Assembly: GCA_041920215.1 (NCBI GenBank) | Contig: JAYRSJ010000032.1 | Span: 1 to 36,873, forward strand | DNA from: JAYRSJ01 sp041920215 | GTDB taxonomy: Bacteria; Pseudomonadota; Gammaproteobacteria; Burkholderiales; Burkholderiaceae_C | Length of the DNA: 36,873 nt | Direction of reading: 5' to 3' | In this document: positions 1-6,423 of the stretch, in pieces | How positions within the stretch are numbered: the stretch's first letter is position 1 | Layout of the letters: each line of letters begins with the position of its first letter | Notes under the pieces: generated by a model | What the model was told of the DNA's origin: nothing | What the model saw: the letters and a program-made list of their open reading frames with translations, nothing else | The model's database searches: none | Made by a program: the position numbers and the translations under genes

Positions 1-102
1 ATACAGCGCCTGCTCACGGTCCGCACGGATCAGGCTCTGCGCCAGCATCAGGTAGGACAGGTTCGCTTCGCGGATCTCGGCGAGGATTTGGTCTGCGTTC
101 AT
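1..102 (-). CDS. flhD: FlhD, flagellar master transcriptional regulator (5' end only)
   Basis: The minus strand opens with ATG at 102 and stays in frame for 34 codons to the window edge. The translation begins MNADQILAEIREANLSY and continues LMLAQSLIRADRE, which matches the FlhD N-terminus (x-x-I-x-x-x-N-L-S-Y-L-x-L-A-Q-x-L-I-x-x-D). FlhD with FlhC forms the DNA-binding complex that turns on class II flagellar operons. A good ribosome binding site, AAGGAG (bases 109-114 on the complement), lies seven bases before the start. The rest of the gene, and presumably flhC, lie beyond the left edge. The 212 bases between this start and the next gene (103-314) should hold the flhD promoter; I could not identify it. 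Confidence 0.88.
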   Translation of the reverse strand, partial: MNADQILAEIREANLSYLMLAQSLIRADREQALY

Positions 103-314
103 CTCGGGCTCCTTCGGATTTCGTCTGCTTCACTTGCGTGCCAACGTGATACGAATTGTGAAGACCCGAACAAAACCCAAACATCAGCCCAAATCCGTCC
201 CGCCCCTACGACTTTGCAGCCCTCCCCTGTCAGGCTTCTTCCTACACGCGCGTCAGCGCAGCAGAGCAGCCACGCAGGGCGCGCTCTGTCAGCCGGGCTC
301 GGGACGGCTGCGCT

Positions 315-1781
315 TCAGAGATCTTCGGGCAAACCGCCGAAGTCGGCCTGCATCGCGCGGGCCTTGGTCCGCTCCCGCGGACTGGTGGGCACCTTGCGCA
401 GCACCACCTGCATGAAGGCGGCCTCAGACTGCAGGCAGGGGGCCAGGTCGATATCCAGCCAGACCTGCTCGATCAGCTCGAAGCGATGCTCGAACCAGCC
501 CAGATACCAGAACCAGTCGGTGTAGTAGCGCCAGGAGTTCTCGTTCATCGCCCGCACATGGCTGGGGTCCTGCCAGGCGGTCAGCGCCCGCTCGTAGGGC
601 ACCTCCACCGCCAACTCGCCGCCCTCGGCCAGCAGCTGCAGCAGATTGCCCATCAGCTGGCCCAGATCGGGCACATGCTCCAGCACATTGTTGGCATAGA
701 TCAGCTCGCACTGGCCAGCCACCAGCTCCACCGGCCCCGCCAGCTCGCTGTGCAGGGTCAGCGGCAGGCTCAGGGGCCGGGCCAGATCGAGCAGCAGATC
801 GGGCTGGGCCTGGGCCAGCACATCGAGATTGAGCCAGCCGGGCTTGTAGTCCTTGCCCGAGCCCAGATGGATCAGCGTCGGCTGCCAGACCGCGGTGGCA
901 CGCTCGGGCAAGGCCTGCAGCAAGGAGTCCAGTGCCGCCCGGTACTGCGGCAGCGGGTCGCTCGCGGCAAAGGCCTGCAGCTGCGCCTGGCTGCGGGCGA
1001 AGAAGGCCGGGCTGCCGAACTGCTGGCTGAAGAAGTCGGCACAGCTGTCCGCCGTTATCCAGTGCACCGTCTCGGCAAACACCGCATCGGCACGGGTGGC
1101 GGCGGCGCGTTCGGCGATCACCGGCGTGCCCAGCGACAGGCAATGCGCGACCCGGCACTGCTCGAAGCGGCTGCTCTCGTAGAAATGCACATTGAGCACC
1201 GCCTTGGCCTGGCGGATGAAGTCGTCGCGCTCGGGGCCATAGAGCGGCGCGTCGAACTGCGCCACCTGCACGCCGGCGGCCTCGACCCGGGCGAGCCAGT
1301 CGCGGCGCCGCTCGTTCAGCACGCCAAAGAACAGCAGGTCGATCGGCCGCTCCTGCAGGGGCAAGGTCTGGGACGTCGCCAGATAGGGTGCATGCTGCAA
1401 CGGCAACAGCGGCGGCGGCGCGGACCGGCCCAGCGCGGCGTAGGCGGCCTGGTTGCCGGCGTCGTAATCGACCACCGCCTGCTCGCGCAGCAGCTTCAGA
1501 TAGGCCGGCTCCAGCGCAGCGCCCCCGGCGCCCAGCTGCTCGAGATTGACGATGACGCAGCGGTAGCGCTCAGTCAGCTGGGCATCGAAACCCAGATGGG
1601 CACCGAAGACGAAGTTCAGCGCGTCATGCCGCAGCCGGTTCTTGCCCAGCGTCACCACGGCGCCCAGCCGACTGAACTGGTGGCGGTAGTAGCGCGCCTG
1701 ATCCACAAAGCCCAGCGCATGGATCGCGCCCAGCGGCTGGATGATGCACAGATGGATGCGCGGCGCGGCGACTGGGCTCAT
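315..1781 (-). CDS. Two-domain glycosyltransferase / SAM-dependent methyltransferase, probable flagellin modification
   Basis: A 488-residue protein with two parts. Residues about 1-290 look like a GT-B-type glycosyltransferase half (LLFFGVLNERR, then YESSRFEQCRVAHCLSLGTPV, typical of CgeB-like and group 1 transferases). Residues about 303-465 look like a class I methyltransferase: LIHLGSGKDYKPGWLNLD is the SAM-binding glycine motif with acidic strand end, and IYANNVLEHVPDL is the usual NxLEH block. There is no signal peptide, so it should be cytoplasmic. It lies 72 bases downstream of the TPR gene on the same strand and beside the flagellins, so O-glycosylation of flagellin, or sugar methylation, is a reasonable inference. 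The substrate is unproven and it could serve surface polysaccharide. The start has only a weak ribosome binding site. Confidence 0.72.
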   Translation of the reverse strand: MSPVAAPRIHLCIIQPLGAIHALGFVDQARYYRHQFSRLGAVVTLGKNRLRHDALNFVFGAHLGFDAQLTERYRCVIVNLEQLGAGGAALEPAYLKLLREQAVVDYDAGNQAAYAALGRSAPPPLLPLQHAPYLATSQTLPLQERPIDLLFFGVLNERRRDWLARVEAAGVQVAQFDAPLYGPERDDFIRQAKAVLNVHFYESSRFEQCRVAHCLSLGTPVIAERAAATRADAVFAETVHWITADSCADFFSQQFGSPAFFARSQAQLQAFAASDPLPQYRAALDSLLQALPERATAVWQPTLIHLGSGKDYKPGWLNLDVLAQAQPDLLLDLARPLSLPLTLHSELAGPVELVAGQCELIYANNVLEHVPDLGQLMGNLLQLLAEGGELAVEVPYERALTAWQDPSHVRAMNENSWRYYTDWFWYLGWFEHRFELIEQVWLDIDLAPCLQSEAAFMQVVLRKVPTSPRERTKARAMQADFGGLPEDL

Positions 1782-1853
1782 AGACCGGACTCAGCAACAG
1801 GAAAAGCCGGCGCGCGGCCGGCGATGCCGGGCCGTCGGCACAGAGGAGCAGGT

Positions 1854-2402
1854 TCAGGTAGCGGCCTGGCCACGCGCTGCGGCTGCCGTCAGCGGACGCA
1901 ACGGCGTCTGCGCCAGCAGCGACTCCTGGGCCGCCAGGGTCTGCAGGCGGGTCAGCTCGGTCTGCACCAGGGGCAGCAGATCCGGCGCCTCGCTGATCAG
2001 GCTCAGCAACGGCTCGCCCTCCAGCAACTGCTGCAGCAGCTCGGTGGCCAGCAGCCGCTCGCCCAGACCCGAGCTGGCGAAGGCCAGGGTGTAGAGGCTG
2101 GGGCCGTGGCGGGGAGCCAGCGCCAGCGCGCGCTGAGCATAGCTGGCGGCCTGGGCCAGATCACCGGCGGCCAGCAGCAGAGCGGCCACATCGCTGAGCA
2201 GCTCATGGCTGCTCGGCTCCTGGTCGATCGCCTCGAACAGCAGGCTCAGGCCCTGGCCCAGCCGGCCCCGGCTGGCCTCGGCGAAGGCGGCATTGCGCGC
2301 AGCGGCCAGCAAGGCCGTGGCGTCCTGACTGATCTTTGCAGCGGCCGCAGCCGCCTCGGTCGTCGCTGCTGCTGACTCTGCTGCTTGCTGTGTGGCTTGC
2401 AT
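1854..2402 (-). CDS. Small TPR-like helical protein, co-transcribed with the glycosyltransferase
   Basis: 182 residues from ATG at 2402. This start is chosen over an in-frame ATG at 2564 because GGAGAG lies just upstream and because the sigma-28-like promoter at 2503-2529 falls between the two. The N-terminus (residues 1-35) is an alanine-rich stretch. Residues about 55-130 contain TPR-like helix pairs (HELLSDVAALLLAAGDLAQA followed by ASYAQRALALAPRHGPSLY). No catalytic motif or signal peptide is seen. TPR proteins often accompany flagellin or pilin glycosyltransferases as scaffolds, and the adjacent transferase gene supports that idea, but the role here is inferred. A general TPR adaptor is the alternative. 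Confidence 0.7.
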   Translation of the reverse strand: MQATQQAAESAAATTEAAAAAAKISQDATALLAAARNAAFAEASRGRLGQGLSLLFEAIDQEPSSHELLSDVAALLLAAGDLAQAASYAQRALALAPRHGPSLYTLAFASSGLGERLLATELLQQLLEGEPLLSLISEAPDLLPLVQTELTRLQTLAAQESLLAQTPLRPLTAAAARGQAAT

Positions 2403-2502
2403 ATCACTCTCCAGGGGTGGGGCGGTCGCCACCGCAGACCCGCTGCGCTCCAGACTCATCCCGCAAGGGGGCAGCGTCTGAATCGACAATGCGCGGGCGC
2501 GC

Positions 2503-2529
2503 GTATCGACCACATGAGCCGGAACTTTA
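2503..2529 (-). promoter_or_regulatory. Sigma-28-like promoter for the TPR/glycosyltransferase operon
   Basis: On the minus strand, TAAAGTTC (2529-2522), an 11-base spacer, then GTCGATAC (2510-2503). The -35 is nearly the textbook FliA box TAAAGTTT; the -10 matches GCCGATAA at six of eight positions, and the fliC2 site in this window also has GTCGATA. Predicted transcription would begin about 95 bases before the ATG at 2402. Confidence 0.68.
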
Positions 2530-2733
2530 GGCAGGGCGGCTGCCCACATTCGGTCAAAAAGCACGACTTCGGCCGCCCTTCTTCCAGGCCCCGCGCCGGC
2601 GGGCGTGGCCCGTGTCGGCGCCCAGCGCCACCGGGCGGCCGGCCCTGCATCGCCCGGCCATGTTCGGTGATTCGAAATGGAGAGAGAAAAGACTGCCGCT
2701 TATCAAAAGATCGAAGGTATTGACAAACAGCTC

Positions 2734-2761
2734 TCAAGTTCTATGGGGCGCCGTCCGATAC
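2734..2761 (+). promoter_or_regulatory. Sigma-28-like promoter of fliC1
   Basis: TCAAGTTC (2734-2741), a 12-base spacer, then TCCGATAC (2754-2761). The spacer is one base longer than at the other five sites, but the core CAAGTT and CCGATA are kept. The implied leader before the fliC1 ATG at 3007 is about 240 bases. Confidence 0.65.
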
Positions 2762-2777
2762 CCATTTCAACGGGTCT
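2755..2777 (+). repeat. Leader element shared by fliC1 and fliC2 (copy 1)
   Basis: Directly after the -10 core, fliC1 has CCCATTTCAACGGGTC followed closely by AAACAG. fliC2 has CCCATACAACGGGTC and AAACAG at the matching place (about 4021-4042). The ACCC...GGGT halves can pair as a small hairpin at the very 5' end of the transcript. The rest of the two leaders is not obviously alike. Confidence 0.6.
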
Positions 2778-3006
2778 GGAAACAGACGCGTGGTCCGGGA
2801 GACAGGCCTGATCGGGCAGCCCAAGGGGGCGCACCGCAAGGGCTCTGCCGCCGGGCGTTGCAGCAAAGCCCCAGCGCAAGCCGGGAGGGCGCTGCATCAC
2901 AGGGCGCCCTCGCGGGCACCCGGTTCACGTCGGCCTCATCCAAGGGTTCAGCAAAGCCCGAGGTTCCAGCCGTAAGTCTTTGTCGCTGAAACAGGAGCAC
3001 AACATC

Positions 3007-3846
3007 ATGCCCGCCATCATCAATACCAACATCGCCTCGCTGAACGCCCAGCGCAACAGCGCCATGTCGCAAGCCTCGCTGGCCGTTTCCATGCAGCGCC
3101 TGTCCTCGGGTCTGCGCGTCAACTCCGCCAAGGACGACGCCGCCGGCCTGGCCATCGCCGAGCGCATGAGCACCCAGGTGCGCGGCATGAACGTCGCGAT
3201 CCGCAATGCCAACGACGGCATCTCGCTGGCGCAGACCGCAGAAGGCGCGCTGTCCAAGGTCGGCGATGCGCTGCAACGCATGCGTGAACTGGCAGTCCAG
3301 GCCCGCAATGCCACCAACACCAGCGACGACAAGGTCTCGCTGGGCAAGGAATTCGAGGAACTGGGCAAGGAAATCACCCGTGTGATCGCCGGCACCACCT
3401 TCAACGGCCGCAACATCCTGGCCGGCGATTCGGGCACCCAGACCTTCCAGATCGGCCCCAACACCACCGCCAATGACGTGGTGGACGTGGTCACCAAGGA
3501 TCTGACCTCGGACACCACTATCACCGCCGTCACCAGCGCAGTCATCGACGAGAACTCGGATGCCACCGCCCTGGCCACGGTGATCGACGACATCGACACC
3601 GCGTTGAACACCACCAACTCCGAGCGCGCCGTGCTGGGTGCCTCGCAGAACCGTTTCGACGCGGTGGTGTCCAATCTGATGATCTCGGTGGAGAACCAGA
3701 GCGCTGCACGCAGCCGCATCATGGACGCCGACTTCGCGATGGAAACCGCCAATCTGAGCCGCGCGCAGATCCTGCAGCAGGCCGGCACCGCGATGATCGC
3801 CCAGGCCAACCAGATGCCCCAGCAAGTCCTGTCGCTTCTTCGATGA
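3007..3846 (+). CDS. fliC: Flagellin FliC, copy 1
   Basis: 279 residues from ATG at 3007, where MPAIINTNIASLNAQ is the standard flagellin N-terminus; CAGGAG at 2992-2997 is the ribosome binding site. An in-frame ATG at 2980 would add nine residues unlike flagellin and is rejected. The N-terminal D0/D1 helices (residues 1-140, with LSSGLRVNSAKDDAAGLAIA and QRMRELAVQARN) and the C-terminal D1/D0 helices (from about 200, with AARSRIMDADFA and ending PQQVLSLLR) are joined by only a short middle segment. The variable D2/D3 domains of enterobacterial flagellin are essentially absent. It is exported by the type III apparatus, bound by FliS and polymerises under the FliD cap. Confidence 0.96.
   Translation: MPAIINTNIASLNAQRNSAMSQASLAVSMQRLSSGLRVNSAKDDAAGLAIAERMSTQVRGMNVAIRNANDGISLAQTAEGALSKVGDALQRMRELAVQARNATNTSDDKVSLGKEFEELGKEITRVIAGTTFNGRNILAGDSGTQTFQIGPNTTANDVVDVVTKDLTSDTTITAVTSAVIDENSDATALATVIDDIDTALNTTNSERAVLGASQNRFDAVVSNLMISVENQSAARSRIMDADFAMETANLSRAQILQQAGTAMIAQANQMPQQVLSLLR
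3109..3239 (+). repeat. 131-base tract identical to 4356-4486 in fliC2
   Basis: Reading the two genes side by side, bases 3109-3239 and 4356-4486 are the same at every position, including third codon positions. Flanking sequence carries synonymous differences. The third flagellin shares a 59-base identical core (5524-5582). This suggests recent duplication or gene conversion. Confidence 0.85.
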
Positions 3847-3925
3847 TCCTGGGCCAGCCCAGCTGGCCGTGAGTAGCACCCTCGCTAGCGCGGACGTTCA
3901 GACTCCGCCAGCTCAAGCACCGTGA

Positions 3926-3957
3926 CGCCGCCCCGAACCCTGACTTCCGGGGCGGCG
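3926..3957 (+). terminator. GC-rich hairpin after fliC1
   Basis: Ten-base perfect stem with a 12-base loop, 80 bases after the fliC1 stop. No run of T follows, so termination is likely weak or it acts as an mRNA 3' stabiliser. Confidence 0.4.
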
Positions 3958-3993
3958 CGTCCGAGGCAAGAGCACCGTGGATGCGAAAACCAT

Positions 3994-4020
3994 TCAAGTC
4001 GATCCTGCTGTCGTCGATAA
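3994..4020 (+). promoter_or_regulatory. Sigma-28-like promoter of fliC2
   Basis: TCAAGTCG (3994-4001), an 11-base spacer, then GTCGATAA (4013-4020). It leaves a leader of about 225 bases before the ATG at 4254. The 5' leader element of fliC1 recurs immediately after it. Confidence 0.65.
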
Positions 4021-4253
4021 CCCATACAACGGGTCCAAACAGATTGAGGACTGCGTAGTCCGGTCAGCCGGTTTGCCAGCGAAAGCCCGCAGGGGCCTTG
4101 CAGCAATCAGGACGCGGACGGTAAGAGCTAGCACCCGAGAAGTGCCGGCTCCTTGGCAAGGCCGCCAGCGATGGCAGCCTGGTTATCGAACCGTTTTGAC
4201 CGGACAGAAGCCGGACAGAAACCGGAACTCTTCGACACTGAAAGGATTGCACC

Positions 4254-5093
4254 ATGCCCGCCATCATCAACACCAATATCGCCTCGCTGAATGCACAGCG
4301 CAACTCGGCCGCGTCGCAGAGCTCGCTGATGACTTCGATGCAGCGCCTGTCCTCAGGTCTGCGCGTCAACTCCGCCAAGGACGACGCCGCCGGCCTGGCC
4401 ATCGCCGAGCGCATGAGCACCCAGGTGCGCGGCATGAACGTCGCGATCCGCAATGCCAACGACGGCATCTCGCTGGCGCAGACCGCCGAAGGTGCGCTGT
4501 CCAAAGTCGGCGACGCGCTGCAGCGCATGCGTGAGCTGTCGGTGCAGGCCCGCAATGCCACCAACACCAGCGACGACCGTGTCTCGCTGGGCAAGGAGTT
4601 CGCCGAGCTGGCCGCCGAGATCAACCGCGTGGTGGCCGGCACCACCTTCAACGGCAAGTCCATCCTGGCGGCCGATTCCGGCACCCAGACCTTCCAGATC
4701 GGACCCAACACCACGATCAACGATGTGGTGGATGTGGTGACCAAGGATCTGACCACTGACGCCGATCTGCTGGCCGCCACCGGCTCGGTGATCGACGAGA
4801 ACTCGGACGCCGCCGCCCTGGCCACGGTGATCGACAACATCGACACCGCGCTGAACACGGTCAACTCTGAGCGTGCGGTGCTGGGCGCATCGCAGAACCG
4901 TTTCGACGCGGTGATCTCCAATCTGATGGTGTCGGTAGAGAACCAGACGGCGGCGCGCAGCCGCATCATGGATGCCGACTTCGCCTCCGAGACCGCCAAT
5001 CTGAGCCGTGCGCAGATCCTGCAGCAGGCCGGCACCGCGATGATCTCGCAGGCCAATCAGATGCCGCAGCAGGTGCTGCAGCTGCTGCAGTAA
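4254..5093 (+). CDS. fliC: Flagellin FliC, copy 2
   Basis: 279 residues, the same length as copy 1 and very similar throughout. It starts MPAIINTNIASLNAQRNSAA and ends PQQVLQLLQ. The conserved D0/D1 N-terminal block and the C-terminal block (TAARSRIMDADFASET) are present; the middle part (about residues 140-200) differs mainly by substitutions such as TTDADLLAATGSV. The ribosome binding site is AAAGGA about eight bases before the ATG. It has its own sigma-28-like promoter and a strong terminator, so it can be a single-gene unit. Confidence 0.96.
   Translation: MPAIINTNIASLNAQRNSAASQSSLMTSMQRLSSGLRVNSAKDDAAGLAIAERMSTQVRGMNVAIRNANDGISLAQTAEGALSKVGDALQRMRELSVQARNATNTSDDRVSLGKEFAELAAEINRVVAGTTFNGKSILAADSGTQTFQIGPNTTINDVVDVVTKDLTTDADLLAATGSVIDENSDAAALATVIDNIDTALNTVNSERAVLGASQNRFDAVISNLMVSVENQTAARSRIMDADFASETANLSRAQILQQAGTAMISQANQMPQQVLQLLQ
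4356..4486 (+). repeat. 131-base tract identical to 3109-3239 in fliC1
   Basis: Second copy of the identical tract, covering roughly flagellin residues 35-78, from the GLRVN motif to the LAQTA motif. Confidence 0.85.
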
Positions 5094-5143
5094 GTAGCGC
5101 ATTCGGCGGGCCGCTGGCGCTGTGCCGCCGCCTCATCCGCATC

Positions 5144-5182
5144 TGCCGGACCCGGGCCCAGCGCCCGCGTCCGGCATTTTTA
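5144..5182 (+). terminator. Intrinsic terminator after fliC2
   Basis: TGCCGGAC (5144-5151) pairs perfectly with GTCCGGCA (5169-5176), followed at once by TTTTTATT. This is a classic Rho-independent terminator and separates fliC2 from fliC3. Confidence 0.85.
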
Positions 5183-5201
5183 TTGGGTGTGAAAAATGTC
5201 T

Positions 5202-5228
5202 CTGATCGGGCTTTAGAAATTCGATCAG
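5202..5228. promoter_or_regulatory. Inverted repeat upstream of fliC3
   Basis: CTGATCG (5202-5208) and CGATCAG (5222-5228) are perfect inverted repeats around a 13-base AT-rich centre. It lies about 150 bases before the fliC3 ATG in a region where no sigma-28-like site was found. It could be an operator or an RNA hairpin; the function is unknown. Confidence 0.4.
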
Positions 5229-5376
5229 CCTCGCAGAATTCGCCACATCGGTCAGGTGAAAACCTGTCCGGTGTCCGGCGAACCCACCGGGCCAGGCACG
5301 CCACTCCAATGGTTGGGGCAGCGGGCCACCAAACCCGGCGTGGGCCGGAGTGACCGGAATCTGCAGGAGTGCTGAT

Positions 5377-6282
5377 ATGCCCCAGACCATCAACACGAAC
5401 ATCCCTTCGCTGAATGCGCAGCGCAACCTGAACATGTCGCAGGGCTCGCTGGCCGTGTCCATGCAGCGCCTGTCCTCAGGCCTGCGGGTCAACTCGGCCA
5501 AGGACGACGCCGCAGGTTTGGCGATCGCCGAGCGCATGAGCACCCAGGTGCGCGGCATGAACGTCGCGATCCGCAATGCCAATGACGGTATCTCGCTGGC
5601 GCAGACCGCGGAAGGCGCGCTGGGCAAGATCGGCGAATCGCTGCAGCGCATGCGTGAGCTGACGGTGCAGGCCCGCAACGCCACCAACAGCAATTCCGAC
5701 AAGGATTCGCTGGACAAGGAGTTCGCCCAGCTGGCCGGTGAGATCACCCGCATCATGGCGGCGACCACCTTCAACGGCAAACCCATCCTGTCCGACCCCT
5801 CCGGGCTGCCGCAGATCTATCAGATCGGCGCCAACACCTCGGCCAACGACACGATCGAGATCACCGCGGTCGATCTGCCCAACGATCCGGGCATCACCGC
5901 CGTCATCCCCTTCGGTGCGCCGCCGGTCTCCATCGGTGCCGCCACCGATGTGGGCACGCCCTCGTCCACCCCGCGCCCCTCGCCGACCGACGCCACCGGC
6001 CTGGCCAAAATCATCGACGACATCGACGACGCGCTGACCGTGGTCAACAACACCCGCGCCACCTATGGTGCCGTGCAATCGCGCTTCGACGCGGTGATCG
6101 CCAATCTGCAGATCTCGGTCGAGAACCAGAGCGCCGCACGCAGCCGCATCATGGACGCCGACTACGCCCAGGAAACCTCGAATATGAGCCGCGCGCAGAT
6201 CCTGCAGCAGGCCGGCAATGCGATGGTGGCCCAGGCCAACCAGCTGCCCCAGCAGGTGCTGACGCTGCTGCGCGGTGGCTGA
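5377..6282 (+). CDS. fliC: Flagellin FliC, copy 3 (divergent)
   Basis: 301 residues from ATG at 5377 (MPQTINTNIPSLNAQRNLNM); CAGGAG precedes it. An earlier in-frame ATG at 5350 adds non-flagellin residues and is rejected. The terminal helical domains are conserved, but this copy differs most: the middle carries an extra segment rich in Pro, Thr, Ser and Gly (about residues 178-215, for example TPSSTPRPSPTDATG), and the C-terminus ends QQVLTLLRGG. It may be a minor or proximal flagellin; that role is inferred. It is isolated from fliC2 by the terminator at 5144-5182, and fliD downstream has its own promoter. Confidence 0.94.
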   Translation: MPQTINTNIPSLNAQRNLNMSQGSLAVSMQRLSSGLRVNSAKDDAAGLAIAERMSTQVRGMNVAIRNANDGISLAQTAEGALGKIGESLQRMRELTVQARNATNSNSDKDSLDKEFAQLAGEITRIMAATTFNGKPILSDPSGLPQIYQIGANTSANDTIEITAVDLPNDPGITAVIPFGAPPVSIGAATDVGTPSSTPRPSPTDATGLAKIIDDIDDALTVVNNTRATYGAVQSRFDAVIANLQISVENQSAARSRIMDADYAQETSNMSRAQILQQAGNAMVAQANQLPQQVLTLLRGG

Positions 6283-6363
6283 TAGGGCCCGCCAGCAGCG
6301 CGCCGGCAGCGGCGCGCTGAACTGGAAGACAGCCAGCAGGCCGGGGGTCAAGACCGCCCGGCC

Positions 6364-6390
6364 TTAAGTTCTTGTGGCGCCGGCCGATAA
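6364..6390 (+). promoter_or_regulatory. Sigma-28 promoter of fliD
   Basis: TTAAGTTC (6364-6371), an 11-base spacer, and a perfect GCCGATAA (6383-6390). Together with the site before fliS this is the clearest FliA promoter in the window, 33 bases before the fliD ATG. Confidence 0.82.
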
Positions 6391-6423
6391 ACCGGGTAGC
6401 GTCAATGAATCAGGAGGTTCACG

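Larger units (their letters stand above)
2403..3006. other. Divergent regulatory region between the TPR operon and fliC1
   Basis: About 600 bases without a convincing gene. It holds a minus-strand sigma-28-like promoter (2503-2529) serving the TPR/glycosyltransferase pair, a plus-strand one (2734-2761) serving fliC1, and a long fliC1 leader of about 240 bases. Short open frames here are GC-driven and lack ribosome binding sites. Confidence 0.7.
3847..4253 (+). other. fliC1-fliC2 intergenic region with GC-rich hairpin, promoter and long leader
   Basis: 407 bases without a gene. A perfect ten-pair hairpin, CGCCGCCCCG / CGGGGCGGCG (3926-3935 and 3948-3957), could end fliC1 transcripts but has no T tract. 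The fliC2 sigma-28-like site lies at 3994-4020. Near the 3' end CCGGACAGAA occurs twice in tandem (4200-4220). Confidence 0.6.

Noticed and set aside
103..180. TTGGCACG before flhD as a sigma-54 promoter
   Set aside because: The bases ten positions after the GG are AA, not the required GC, so the -12 element is missing.
486..2375. Long open frame on the plus strand across the glycosyltransferase and TPR genes
   Set aside because: Antisense frame kept open by high GC content; composition is Gln/Arg/Gly-rich with no recognisable domain, while the minus-strand genes have clear motifs.
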